Assembly: GCA_964436935.1 (NCBI GenBank) | Contig: CAYTES010000005.1 | Coordinates: forward strand, 1 to 45,278 | Direction: 5' to 3' | DNA from: CAYTES01 sp964436935 | GTDB lineage: Bacteria; Patescibacteriota; Gracilibacteria; UBA1369; UBA12473 | Length of the DNA: 45,278 nucleotides | The notes under the pieces: model-generated | What the model was told of the DNA's origin: nothing | The model's database searches: none | What the model saw: only the letters and a program-made list of their open reading frames with translations | Program-made: the position numbers and the translations under genes | Part shown: one piece after another, positions 32,331 to 40,016 of the stretch | Layout: each line of letters begins with the position of its first letter | Position numbering within the stretch: the first letter of the stretch is position 1

Positions 32331-32466
32331 CAACTGGTGGGCCTCACGGGGTCGGTGCTCGAACTTCTTAGGAAAACTGAGAGAGCTCGTTTTGGCGTTT
32401 GAGGAGATCGAGCATCAATGGAATGAGATGGTGAGAGTCTCTGGCTATATGAGAATTTCTTCTTAA
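32331..32466 (+). repeat. Relic repeat copy R3
   Basis: The longest copy. Its frame reads NWWASRGRCSNFLGKLREL, VLAFEEIEHQWNEMVRVS and ends at TAA (32464-32466). It is homologous to R1 and R2. It starts with TGGTGGGC, the same bases as the tRNA 3' end fragment at 32925, which may be coincidence. Confidence 0.6.
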
Positions 32467-32541
32467 ATTTAAGATTAATGTAATTTATCACAAATACAAT
32501 TCATATATAATTGAACTGTAAGCCATTAGAACGCAAAATGG

Positions 32542-32570
32542 TTGACGGACTGATTAAAAAGTAATATAAT
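32542..32570 (+). promoter_or_regulatory. Promoter for the 32597 gene
   Basis: TTGACG (32542-32547), 17-nt spacer, TATAAT (32565-32570), 26 nt before the ATG. Confidence 0.7.
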
Positions 32571-32596
32571 AATTTCTTAACATTTAACTTAATTTT

Positions 32597-32815
32597 ATGG
32601 AAACAATTCCTACTGGTCCTCGTGTAGAAAAAGACAGGAGATTGCCTGGCTTTAACAAAGATAAACCTTTATCAACTTATAATTCTGAATTTGGAGATTT
32701 GATACCTGATACTGAACAATATAGAGATGGGTTCTTTAGATTTACAAATAATGATCAGAGTGTAAGGGTTGAAATTAATACGGCTGGTGTAGTAGCAAAA
32801 ATCAATTATCGTTAG
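32597..32815 (+). CDS. Small orphan protein, 72 aa
   Basis: No family is recognised. The 72 residues are polar, with Pro/Arg/Lys-rich ends and a short beta-like C-terminal part (SVRVEINTAGVVAKINYR). A near-consensus promoter directly upstream is the best evidence that it is expressed; no Shine-Dalgarno site is seen. It is AT-rich like the rest of the island. From its end to 33178 (over 350 nt) no convincing gene is present; that stretch holds only the tRNA fragment and an inverted repeat. Confidence 0.45.
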   Translation: METIPTGPRVEKDRRLPGFNKDKPLSTYNSEFGDLIPDTEQYRDGFFRFTNNDQSVRVEINTAGVVAKINYR

Positions 32816-32924
32816 TAGATATCGTATTCAAACCGCTTACAACACTGTGTATGCGGGTTCGCTTTTTCAATCCAAAAACCCTGGCAGCATCTTCGTTTAA
32901 GGCCTTATTTAAGCCATTTTTTAA

Positions 32925-32963
32925 TGGTGGGCGATAGTGGATTCGAACGACTGACTTCATCGA
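32925..32963 (-). repeat. Partial copy of the tRNA-Val 3' half
   Basis: 39 bases match 33179-33217 (acceptor 3' strand with CCA, T-arm and part of the variable loop) with two or three mismatches. Similarity stops inside the anticodon arm. This is the pattern left when an element integrates at the 3' end of a tRNA gene or when a tRNA is partly duplicated. Confidence 0.8.
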
Positions 32964-33044
32964 ATGTGACTCGTGCTCAACTTGATTTTAAAGTTCACTA
33001 CCCATAAAATAAATGAGGGAAATTATTGTGAGCTCACGCAGGAA

Positions 33045-33082
33045 CAAATTCATTTGGGTCTCGTGGGTCCTGAATGAATTTG
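33045..33082. repeat. 10-bp perfect inverted repeat
   Basis: CAAATTCATT (33045-33054) and AATGAATTTG (33073-33082) with an 18-nt spacer containing GGGTC twice. There is no T-run, so it is not a typical terminator. It may be an operator or a recombination site. Confidence 0.5.
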
Positions 33083-33178
33083 AAACAAAGTTTAGCGATC
33101 AATAATTTCTCGAATAACGATTCAGGGAAAGGGGTCCCCGATAGGGGAAAACCGTTAGGTTGTCCCTTGTCGACTTAC

Positions 33179-33255
33179 TGGTGGGCGATAGTGGATTCGA
33201 ACCACTGACCTCATCGACGTCAACGATGCGCTCTAGCCAACTGAGCTAATCGCCC
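33179..33255 (-). tRNA. tRNA-Val (anticodon GAC), CCA encoded
   Basis: Read on the minus strand: acceptor GGGCGAT pairs with ATCGCCC, D-arm GCTCAGTTGGCTAGAGC, anticodon stem CATCG/CGATG with loop TTGACGT (anticodon GAC), variable loop, T-arm AGTGG TTCGAAT CCACT, discriminator A and encoded CCA. All stems pair. 77 nt including CCA. Both ends have partial copies nearby (32925-32963 and 33338-33353). Confidence 0.95.
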
Positions 33256-33301
33256 ATGAGTGAATTCCCGTATAACGGGACGAAACGAATGGTTGCAATA
33301 C

Positions 33302-33353
33302 CTCAGTCCCGCTTTGCGGACCCCGATTGCGGGGGTGACTGAGCTAATCGCCC
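33302..33353. repeat. Three-way-junction-like structure joined to a copy of the tRNA-Val 5' end
   Basis: CTCAGTC (33302-33308) pairs with GACTGAG (33337-33343). Inside are two hairpins, CCGC-TTT-GCGG (33309-33319) and CCCCG-ATTG-CGGGG (33321-33334). The right arm runs into ACTGAGCTAATCGCCC (33338-33353), identical to the 16 bases at the tRNA 5' end (33240-33255). The structured element therefore seems to abut a duplicated tRNA end. Confidence 0.7.
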
Positions 33354-33471
33354 TGAAGCTCCCTCATATATACTGCACTTTAAAATTCTAATCCAGCATT
33401 TTTTTATTGTTTCATTTTTTGTTCATTTTTTGGAAAGGAAATGTTCATGAGGATTGGTTTAAGATGCGAGC

Positions 33472-34224
33472 ATGATCAAGAATCTTTCGATTATAAAATG
33501 GTTTGAAGCGCTGCTTCATTTTGCTTTTCCGATCTATTGCCTTGGGTGTGGCAACGGACCAAACCTACTCTGTGAAAAGTGTCTCGAGACACTCCCGATT
33601 CATCAACACCAAGCTTGCCCTTTGTGTTATGCTTTTTCTTCCTGGGGTGAAGTGTGCGATTCGTGTCGGAAGGACAAAAAATTTGAACTTTTACCCTGGC
33701 AACTGGATGGACTTTTTGTCCTCTGTCCTTACCAGAAATTGTCCCTTCTCCAAACCATCATTGAACAAATGAAGTACCACCACGGCTATCCCCTGGCGGA
33801 AATTTTGGGAAAATGGATGGTGAATCACTCGCCTACCGCATGGATTCAATTCCTTCACCAAGAACAGTTTGAGGTGGTTGCGGTTCCGCTCCATACCCTC
33901 CGTTATCAAAAGCGAGGCTACAACCAAGCCGAGCTATTAGCGCGTGAATTCACGAACATCACCCTTCTCGGTTCGAAAAAACCCCTGAGGCGGCATCGGG
34001 ATACGCCCCCTCANNNNNNNNNNCTTTCACGCGAAAAACGGATTCAAAATGTTGCAGACGCCTTTTCCCTTGTCCCTGAATTTCCTAACCCCTATTTTTT
34101 GAACAAAAAATTTATTCTAATTGATGATGTCTGCTCTACGGGAGCCACATTGAATGCCTGTGCAGCCGCGCTCAAGTCAGCGGGGGCGGCATCGGTGTGG
34201 GGACTGGTTTTAGCGCGTGGCTAG
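33472..34224 (+). CDS. comF: ComF-family phosphoribosyltransferase-like protein (contains a sequence gap)
   Basis: ComF proteins take part in DNA uptake and combine an N-terminal zinc finger with a PRTase domain. The zinc ligands are YCLGCGNGPNLLCEKC and CPLCYAF...CDSCRK. VVAVPLHTLRYQKRGYNQAELLA and RRHRDTPP...LSREKRIQNVADAF follow, and the PRPP loop is FILIDDVCSTGATL. The 10-N gap at 34014-34023 falls in the conserved RxTxxQxxL segment. The family normally has two residues between Gln and Leu, whereas this gap length implies three, so the true gap may be 7 nt. A TAAGAT box ends 6 nt before the ATG. Natural uptake of DNA is typical of reduced bacteria that scavenge nucleotides. Confidence 0.88.
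   Translation: MIKNLSIIKWFEALLHFAFPIYCLGCGNGPNLLCEKCLETLPIHQHQACPLCYAFSSWGEVCDSCRKDKKFELLPWQLDGLFVLCPYQKLSLLQTIIEQMKYHHGYPLAEILGKWMVNHSPTAWIQFLHQEQFEVVAVPLHTLRYQKRGYNQAELLAREFTNITLLGSKKPLRRHRDTPPXXXXLSREKRIQNVADAFSLVPEFPNPYFLNKKFILIDDVCSTGATLNACAAALKSAGAASVWGLVLARG
34014..34023. other. Assembly gap (10 N)
   Basis: Ten unknown bases inside comF. The reading frame is preserved across them. The length may be an estimate rather than a measured value. Confidence 0.99.
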
Positions 34225-34297
34225 AACTCCGTTCTTCATGCATTAAGAAGTAGGATTAGAACGTTTCTCCATTTGAATTTTTCAGGTTCATCCCCTG

Positions 34298-34465
34298 AGA
34301 GGGTGTTTAAAAACTACCCATTGGATGCTTTTGGTGTCTTTTGGCGTTTGGCGTCGTTGCTCCTTCTCATCTTATCGTTTTATTGATAAGATTTTGTCGT
34401 CGCGCCTACCCAAACACCAAAATCCATTAAAAATCATCGAAATCGTTAGTTTTTAAACACCCTCT
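34298..34465. mobile_element. MITE-like element with perfect 19-bp terminal inverted repeats
   Basis: AGAGGGTGTTTAAAAACTA (34298-34316) is exactly complementary to 34447-34465, giving a 168-bp element with no ORF. Inner segments also pair imperfectly (ATTGGATGCTTTTGGTGT with the complement of ACACCAAAATCCATT), and the centre holds CTTATC/GATAAG around an 8-nt loop, so the whole element can fold into one long hairpin. GAGGGTGTTTAAAAA-type ends resemble those of some IS5-group elements. Flanking bases (TGA left, TTA right) do not form an exact duplication. It lies between comF and the glycosyltransferase gene and could act as a bidirectional terminator. Confidence 0.8.
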
Positions 34466-34476
34466 TACCTACCACC

Positions 34477-35565
34477 ATGCTGATCGGAATTGATGCGTCA
34501 CGCTACAAACAGAAGAATCCAACCGGAGTCGAAGTGTACTCCAAAGAGATCATTGAGGGGCTGATCGACTGTGCGTCAAAAAGCAAAAACCATGCGCTTC
34601 GTCTCTACACTCGAGAATCCATCAACGCGCTGCCTCATGCCCTTCAACGCGTCTTGCCTTACCGTCGCTTGTGGACACAAAGACACCTTTCCCGTGAGAT
34701 GAAAGTCCATCCACCGGATGTTTTGTTTGTTCCTTCTCATGTCCTTCCATTGCGACACCCTAAACGCTCGGTGGTCATGATTCACGATGTGGCTTTTCGG
34801 GAATACCCAAAAGCTTATTCGCCCCTTCAATGGCTTTACCTACACTGGAGCACGCGTTTTGCCGTTAAACGAGCCTCACTGCTTCTTGTTCCGAGTCAGT
34901 CCACTCAGCGAGATATTATGAAATATTATGGAGCCGATCCTCAAAAAATCGTAACCATTCCGCACGGATTCAGACCGCCAACGCTACAAATTTCGGCGTC
35001 CAAATGCAAAAAAATCCTCAAATCATTCCATCTCACCCCAAACGCTCCCTTCATTTTCTTCGTGGGCCGATTGGAAACGAAAAAAAACCTCGAACGCCTC
35101 CTGGAAGCGTTTTCCATATTCAAACAGAAGTTTCCGAACTGGAAGTTGGTACTGGGCGGCTCACGCGGGGTGGGCTTTCCGCACATCTTAAAAACAGCCC
35201 AACGCCTGAATCTGCTCCAAGCAGTTTTGATGCTGGGCTACCTCACGGAAGAAGAAAAAATCGTGTTGTATGAGCAGGCGCGGATCTTTGCCTTTCCGTC
35301 GCTCTCGGAAGGGTTTGGATTTCCGATTTTGGAAGCCGCGTACCACCGGGTTCCCATCCTCGCGTCCGCGATCCCTTCTCTCCAAGAATTGAAGCCCTTT
35401 GTGGATGTTTTTGTGGATCCACAAAATATCCTCTCGATTGCGGATGGATTGGAACAACTCGCCGTCACGTCGACTCCCTCAAAACGGGCACTGCTTAAGT
35501 CCTATTCATGGCGCAAAAATGCTCAAAAAGTATGGGACTTGCTGACACAGGAAACGCCTATTTAA
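34477..35565 (+). CDS. GT4-family glycosyltransferase
   Basis: GT-B-fold, retaining glycosyltransferase using a nucleotide sugar. The N-terminal domain begins MLIGIDASRYKQKNPTGVEVYS. The donor-binding C-terminal domain has IFFVGRLETKKNLERLLEAF, LVLGGSRGVG, and the motif FAFPSLSEGFGFPILEAAYHRVPILAS with the Glu-x7-Glu pair of GT4 enzymes. No membrane segment. It ends 13 nt before the next glycosyltransferase, and the two likely act in one surface-glycan pathway. The start codon follows the MITE-like element by 11 nt, so the promoter may lie within or before that element. Confidence 0.88.
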   Translation: MLIGIDASRYKQKNPTGVEVYSKEIIEGLIDCASKSKNHALRLYTRESINALPHALQRVLPYRRLWTQRHLSREMKVHPPDVLFVPSHVLPLRHPKRSVVMIHDVAFREYPKAYSPLQWLYLHWSTRFAVKRASLLLVPSQSTQRDIMKYYGADPQKIVTIPHGFRPPTLQISASKCKKILKSFHLTPNAPFIFFVGRLETKKNLERLLEAFSIFKQKFPNWKLVLGGSRGVGFPHILKTAQRLNLLQAVLMLGYLTEEEKIVLYEQARIFAFPSLSEGFGFPILEAAYHRVPILASAIPSLQELKPFVDVFVDPQNILSIADGLEQLAVTSTPSKRALLKSYSWRKNAQKVWDLLTQETPI

Positions 35566-35578
35566 AACCACCCCTGCT

Positions 35579-36682
35579 ATGAAAGTGGCTATCGTTCATG
35601 ATTTTCTGGTTAAACTTGGCGGTGCGGAACGAGTTCTCCGGGTTCTAGGAGATCTATTCCCCCATGCTCCCATTTACACCCTACTGTATGACGAGTCCAA
35701 AGTAGGGCAATTCTTTCCCAAAGCTCGCGTTCGGACCTCGCCGCTTCAAGTCTGGCCGTCCTTTCTTCGTCGGCGTTATCCTTATTTTTTCCCCTGGATG
35801 CCTCGCTGGATCGAATCGTTCAATTTGGAGGGCTACGACCTGGTGATCAGCTCCAGCTCCGCCTATGCCCACGGTGTTTTAACCAACCTCCATACCCATC
35901 ACATCTCTTATTGCCATTCCCCGATGCGATACGCCTGGGATTGGACTCACCAGTACCTTGAAGACAAAAAAGTGGGGCGCTTGCGTGGATTCCTGGCTTC
36001 TTCGTTACTGAAACAAGTCCGTCTCTGGGATTTTTACGCGTCCGATCGAACCCATCAGTACATCGCCAATTCCCACCATGTGCGTCGACGTATTGCCAAA
36101 TATTACCGACAGCCCGCCCGTGTCATCTATCCTCCCGTGGACATGGAACGTTTTAAAGTGACGCCTCACCACGAAAACTATTTTTTAATTGTTTCCACCC
36201 TCACGCGTTACAAAAATATTGAACTGGCGATTCATCTGTTCAATAAGGTGCGAAAAAAACTGGTGATCATCGGAGACGGGAAAGATCGAAAACGCCTAGA
36301 GAGGCTTGCAGGCCCACACATTGATTTCATTGGCTTTAAACCGGACGAGGTCGTTCAGGAGTATTTTCAAAACTGTCGAGCTTTTGTCTTTCCGGGTGAA
36401 GAAGATTTTGGAATTGCACCGGTAGAAGCCATGGCCTGTGGAAAACCGGTATTGGCCTATGAAAAAGGAGGGGTCAAAGAAACGGTCATCCCGGGAGTCA
36501 CGGGCGAACTATTCGAAGAATCCACCGTAGCCTCAATGGAAGAAGGGCTAGCGCGGCTTCTGGTGAATGAAGCTCGATATGACCCCCAAGTCATTCGAAC
36601 TCACGCCGAATCGTTCTCTCGATCTCATTTCGAAAAAAATATCCTGCAACTCATTGAAAAAGAAATGAACCCACACCACTAG
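35579..36682 (+). CDS. GT4-family glycosyltransferase, WbaZ-like
   Basis: The protein opens MKVAIVHDFLVKLGGAERVL, a signature of mannosyl- and other hexosyl-transferases of the WbaZ type, and continues with DLVISSSSAYAHGV and ISYCHSPMRYAWDWTHQYL. The C-terminal donor domain has FLIVSTLTRYKNIELAI, LVIIGDGKDRKRLERLAG, and FVFPGEEDFGIAPVEAMACGKPVLAY with the Glu-x7-Glu motif. 367 aa is standard. It is cotranscribed with the preceding glycosyltransferase. The sugar and acceptor are not evident from the sequence. Confidence 0.88.
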   Translation: MKVAIVHDFLVKLGGAERVLRVLGDLFPHAPIYTLLYDESKVGQFFPKARVRTSPLQVWPSFLRRRYPYFFPWMPRWIESFNLEGYDLVISSSSAYAHGVLTNLHTHHISYCHSPMRYAWDWTHQYLEDKKVGRLRGFLASSLLKQVRLWDFYASDRTHQYIANSHHVRRRIAKYYRQPARVIYPPVDMERFKVTPHHENYFLIVSTLTRYKNIELAIHLFNKVRKKLVIIGDGKDRKRLERLAGPHIDFIGFKPDEVVQEYFQNCRAFVFPGEEDFGIAPVEAMACGKPVLAYEKGGVKETVIPGVTGELFEESTVASMEEGLARLLVNEARYDPQVIRTHAESFSRSHFEKNILQLIEKEMNPHH

Positions 36683-36710
36683 ACTGACTCTTTTCCTCCT
36701 TTTCGCGCTC

Positions 36711-36719
36711 TGCTATGAT
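36711..36719 (+). promoter_or_regulatory. Extended -10 promoter of dnaX
   Basis: TGCTATGAT is an extended -10 box. It contains the ATG at 36715, so that codon is unlikely to be the dnaX start; the next in-frame ATG at 36763 is better. Confidence 0.5.
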
Positions 36720-36762
36720 AAGCGTCCGCACTGTAACATTCGCTCCGAACCATCCAATCCTT

Positions 36763-38268
36763 ATGGCCGACCTTGCCCTTTACCGCAAATATCGCCCCGC
36801 CCGATTCAATCATCTGATGGGCCAAAATCATGTCCAAAAAACGATATTAAACGCCATTAAATCCGGACATCTTTCTCACGCCTATCTCTTTTGTGGTCCC
36901 CGGGGAACAGGAAAAACCTCCACCGCACGACTGGTGGCCAAAGCCATCAACTGCATCACCCCCGATCCCGAAGGCGAATCCTGCAATCAATGCGACTACT
37001 GCCTCATGATGAATCAAGGTTCCCTGGTGGACCTGATTGAGATTGATGCGGCCTCCAATCGCGGGATTGATGAGATACGAGACCTACGAGAAAAGATTCG
37101 CTTTGCCCCCAATCAAGCCCCTCACAAGGTCTATATCATTGATGAGGTGCACATGCTCACGACTCCCGCGTTTAATGCGCTACTCAAAACACTGGAGGAA
37201 CCCCCGCCTCACGCTTATTTTATTTTGGCCACCACGGAGATTCACAAAGTTCCGGATACCATTATTTCACGCTGCCAACGATTCGATTTTCGACGCATTG
37301 ATCAGGAAACGCTGGTCGATCGTCTCCGTTATATTTCTCAGCAGGAGAATGTTGAGGCCGAAGAAGCCGCACTGGAATTGATTTCCCGATCCTCGCAGGG
37401 CGGAATGCGCGACGCCATCAGTCTTTTTGAACAGACCTTACGAGAAGGAAAACTTCACCTGTCGGTGGTGCAAGAAGTCTTGGGATTGGTGGGAAACGAA
37501 GGGGCAATCCATCTTTTCTCGGCATTGGAACAAAAAGAAACCTCGTTGGCCCTTTCCGAGATTCAAAAACTGCACGAAGAAGGCCACAACCTCTATCAAT
37601 TCAATCGTGAGTTTTTGGAATTTCTTCGAGCGCGGCTATTGGAAGATCTCGAAAAACCGGAGAAAGTGGCTCAGCGACTGTATTGGATTGATTTGTTTCA
37701 AAAAGCTTCCGTGGAACTTAAAAACACCTTAATTCCACAACTTCCTCTTGAAATCGCCGCAATTAAAGCGTGCTTTTGGGGGCAAGAACAGAAAAATGAA
37801 AGTTGGTTCAGCGGACTGTGGCAACACAAAAAGGAAGAACCGGCACCGGTCACAGCACCTTCATCGGTATCCGCTGGCCCTTCCCCACTCCGCCACGTTG
37901 CCAGCACCTCCTCGGACGCGTTGCCAGCACCTCAAGAAGAAGGATTGAAACAAGTTCCGCAGGAAGGACCCAGCCTGGCAGACATCAAAACCAACTTACC
38001 GCGAGTGATTGAAAAAATAGTCACTCCTTCGATTCGTCAATCCTTGAATACAGCCCTCCTCCATGGCTTGAACAAAAATGTTGTTCAATTTCAATTTCAA
38101 TCCAAGTTCCACCTTGAAAAGGTGAGTTCAAATACGGGCAAAATGGAAATTGAATCGGCGCTTGAAACGGTTTTCGGAGCCAAACTCAAAGTGGAATGCG
38201 ACATGTCTCAAGTCGATAATTTGCTCAATAAAACGCTTGAAATTTTTGGAGGGGAACTTATTGAATAA
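36763..38268 (+). CDS. dnaX: DNA polymerase III gamma/tau subunit
   Basis: Clamp-loader ATPase that loads the beta clamp and couples the replisome. From the ATG at 36763 it starts MADLALYRKYRPARFNHLMGQ, the family's usual N-terminus. Walker A is LFCGPRGTGKTSTARL (about residues 45-53), the zinc-binding cysteines are in CITPDPEGESCNQCDYC, Walker B is VYIIDEVHML, and sensor 1/Arg finger lie in LATTEIHKVPDTIISRCQRFDF. The C-terminal third (from about 330) holds a Pro/Ser-rich linker and a short tau-like domain. An intrinsic terminator follows at once, so this is the end of a unit. Confidence 0.95.
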   Translation: MADLALYRKYRPARFNHLMGQNHVQKTILNAIKSGHLSHAYLFCGPRGTGKTSTARLVAKAINCITPDPEGESCNQCDYCLMMNQGSLVDLIEIDAASNRGIDEIRDLREKIRFAPNQAPHKVYIIDEVHMLTTPAFNALLKTLEEPPPHAYFILATTEIHKVPDTIISRCQRFDFRRIDQETLVDRLRYISQQENVEAEEAALELISRSSQGGMRDAISLFEQTLREGKLHLSVVQEVLGLVGNEGAIHLFSALEQKETSLALSEIQKLHEEGHNLYQFNREFLEFLRARLLEDLEKPEKVAQRLYWIDLFQKASVELKNTLIPQLPLEIAAIKACFWGQEQKNESWFSGLWQHKKEEPAPVTAPSSVSAGPSPLRHVASTSSDALPAPQEEGLKQVPQEGPSLADIKTNLPRVIEKIVTPSIRQSLNTALLHGLNKNVVQFQFQSKFHLEKVSSNTGKMEIESALETVFGAKLKVECDMSQVDNLLNKTLEIFGGELIE

Positions 38269-38304
38269 ATCCCCAAGGGGGAACAGTTCCCCCGAGCCGT
38301 TTTC

Positions 38305-38349
38305 GATTTATTTGGGCCCCACAAGACCCAAATAAATCTCATTTTTTCC
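38305..38349 (+). terminator. Intrinsic terminator after dnaX
   Basis: GATTTATTTGGG (38305-38316) pairs perfectly with CCCAAATAAATC (38327-38338), 10-nt loop, followed by TCATTTTTTCC. Just before it a second hairpin, GGGGGAA-CAG-TTCCCCC (38277-38293), may help. Confidence 0.85.
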
Positions 38350-38398
38350 TCGCTTCATCCCGTAAAACGGTATTGCGCTCGGTAACAAAAAATAATCC

Positions 38399-39703
38399 AT
38401 GTACGAGCAAGCCTTAAAAACATTCCACCGCCTTCCCGCCTTTGACCGTGTCGATCCGCATACGCTTCGAGAGGAATCGTTTGATCTTTCTCGCTTCCAA
38501 CGATTTTTGGATCAAATTGGAAATCCGGAAAAGGGCCTTCCCGTGATTCATATTGCAGGTTCAAAGGGAAAAGGCTCCACCGCCGCCTTGATCGGTTCAG
38601 GACTTCAAGCGCTGGGGAAACGGGTGGGCGTTTTTATTTCGCCGTATCTTCAGCATCCCACTGAAGCCATTTTCGTCGATGGAAAAGCCATGAAACCGGA
38701 AATTTTCAGTTCTTTCATGGATCGCTATCTTCCTGTGATCGAACGATTGCCACGTGAAAATTTCATCACCTCTTTTGAACTACTCACCGCCATGGCACTG
38801 CAGTATTTTCATGAAGTGGATGTGGATTTTGCGGTGATGGAAACTGGGCTGGGTGGACGACTGGACGCCACGAATAGTATTGAGAGCCCTTTGGTCTCGG
38901 TCATCTGCCCCATTGAAAAAGAGCATACCGAGCTTTTGGGCAACAGCCTCACGTCCATTGCGTATGAAAAACTGGGGATTGTGCGAGAAGATACTCCGGT
39001 GATTATTGCTCCTCAACACGATCCTTTTATCTCGGATTTCGCCAAAACCGTGGCGGCGCAGAAAAAAGCCCCGTGTCTTTCCGTGTCGGGACGCTACGAA
39101 TCCACCATCAATGAACGATCCGGACAGGCGTATCGGTTTCGGTTGAAAACGCCGAGCCGTGATATTTCATCAATATCCCTCGGACTTTTGGGAGATCATC
39201 AGGTGGATAATGCAATGACCGCCTGGGCCGTTTTGGACTATTTGATGCCGGATTTCAACCCCCTGGCCGTGTCGGCGGTCTGGGAGCATTTGAGTTTACC
39301 CGGGCGCTTTGAAACCACCACCATCGAAGAACGCGAGTGGATTTTAGATGGAGCGCACACGCCTCAATCCGCCAAGGCGCTCCGAAAAACACTGGATCAA
39401 ATCTACGGAGGCAAACCCATGACCTTTGTACTGGCTTTTTTAAATGACAAAGATGTGGAAGGAGTCCTGCGCGAGTTGATCCGGTGGGGCGACTCGGTGG
39501 TAGTGACGCAAGTGGACCATCCCCGGGCATTACCGGCCCGGGTGGTGGAACAACGCATGAAACATTTCACCCATTCGGATCAGATCGTTTTTGCCATCAC
39601 TAATACGCTTTTTATCGCGCAACAAAAAGCCCATAAAATGTCAGCGAATAATCCCATTTGCGCCACGGGGTCGTTTAAGTTGGTGGAAGCGCTTCGGAGT
39701 TGA
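38399..39703 (+). CDS. folC: Folylpolyglutamate / dihydrofolate synthase
   Basis: Mur-ligase-fold enzyme adding glutamate to folates (and, in bifunctional forms, to dihydropteroate). Visible are the P-loop VIHIAGSKGKGSTAALI (about residues 50-62), FISPYLQHPTEAIFVDG (omega loop), FELLTAMALQYF, VDFAVMETGLGGRLDATN, and SLPGRFETTTIEEREWILDGAHTPQSAKAL near the end. 434 aa is normal. Together with folA and thyA at the other end of the window it supports a folate-dependent dTMP cycle. The 3' end overlaps a small convergent gene by 29 nt. Confidence 0.93.
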   Translation: MYEQALKTFHRLPAFDRVDPHTLREESFDLSRFQRFLDQIGNPEKGLPVIHIAGSKGKGSTAALIGSGLQALGKRVGVFISPYLQHPTEAIFVDGKAMKPEIFSSFMDRYLPVIERLPRENFITSFELLTAMALQYFHEVDVDFAVMETGLGGRLDATNSIESPLVSVICPIEKEHTELLGNSLTSIAYEKLGIVREDTPVIIAPQHDPFISDFAKTVAAQKKAPCLSVSGRYESTINERSGQAYRFRLKTPSRDISSISLGLLGDHQVDNAMTAWAVLDYLMPDFNPLAVSAVWEHLSLPGRFETTTIEEREWILDGAHTPQSAKALRKTLDQIYGGKPMTFVLAFLNDKDVEGVLRELIRWGDSVVVTQVDHPRALPARVVEQRMKHFTHSDQIVFAITNTLFIAQQKAHKMSANNPICATGSFKLVEALRS

Positions 39704-39971
39704 CTTGAATGCTGTAAGTTGTTTTTTTATCTGGTTCCTCTTCGATAAATTCACCATAACCATTTCGGGAGCGCGTGATGGAACCGCTATAAAATTTCAT
39801 CTGAATGGCTTTCCCGTCATAAACCATCATTCCTTCATATTTTTTTGTCACTTTACCCTCGGCCCACTCGTAGGGGATTTGAATTTTAGTTTTCCCATTT
39901 TGGATCAACTGCCGGATAAGTGTCTCCCTATTTTCCCTTAAAAATTGCTGAACGGGTACTCTGCTCTCCAT
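39675..39971 (-). CDS. Small orphan protein, 98 aa
   Basis: No family is recognised. A short N-terminal helix (VPVQQFLRENRETLIRQLIQ) is followed by alternating strands (KTKIQIPYEWAEGKV, EGMMVYDGKAIQMKFYSGSI, TTYSIQVNSE), so a small beta-sandwich or SH3-like fold is plausible. There is no signal peptide. The minus-strand sequence before it has TTGACA (40022-40017) and a TAATAT 18 nt further on, consistent with its own promoter. It shares the control region with the DUF84 gene on the other strand. Confidence 0.5.
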   Translation of the reverse strand: MESRVPVQQFLRENRETLIRQLIQNGKTKIQIPYEWAEGKVTKKYEGMMVYDGKAIQMKFYSGSITRSRNGYGEFIEEEPDKKTTYSIQVNSEALPPT

Positions 39972-40016
39972 ATCATATTCAAAGCGTTTGTAATATTATT
40001 CATAATAATTACACTA

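Noticed and set aside
32331..32370. R3 start as another tRNA 3' end
   Set aside because: It begins TGGTGGGC like the tRNA, but the following bases do not form a T-arm, and the coding frame shared with R1 and R2 explains it better.
32802..32960. 52-codon minus-strand ORF starting with ATG inside the tRNA-Val 3' fragment
   Set aside because: Its first third is just the duplicated tRNA sequence and its end overlaps the 72-aa gene with a good promoter. No ribosome binding site and no recognised similarity.
36715..36762. dnaX start at 36715
   Set aside because: That ATG is part of an extended -10 box, and the conserved DnaX N-terminus begins at 36763.
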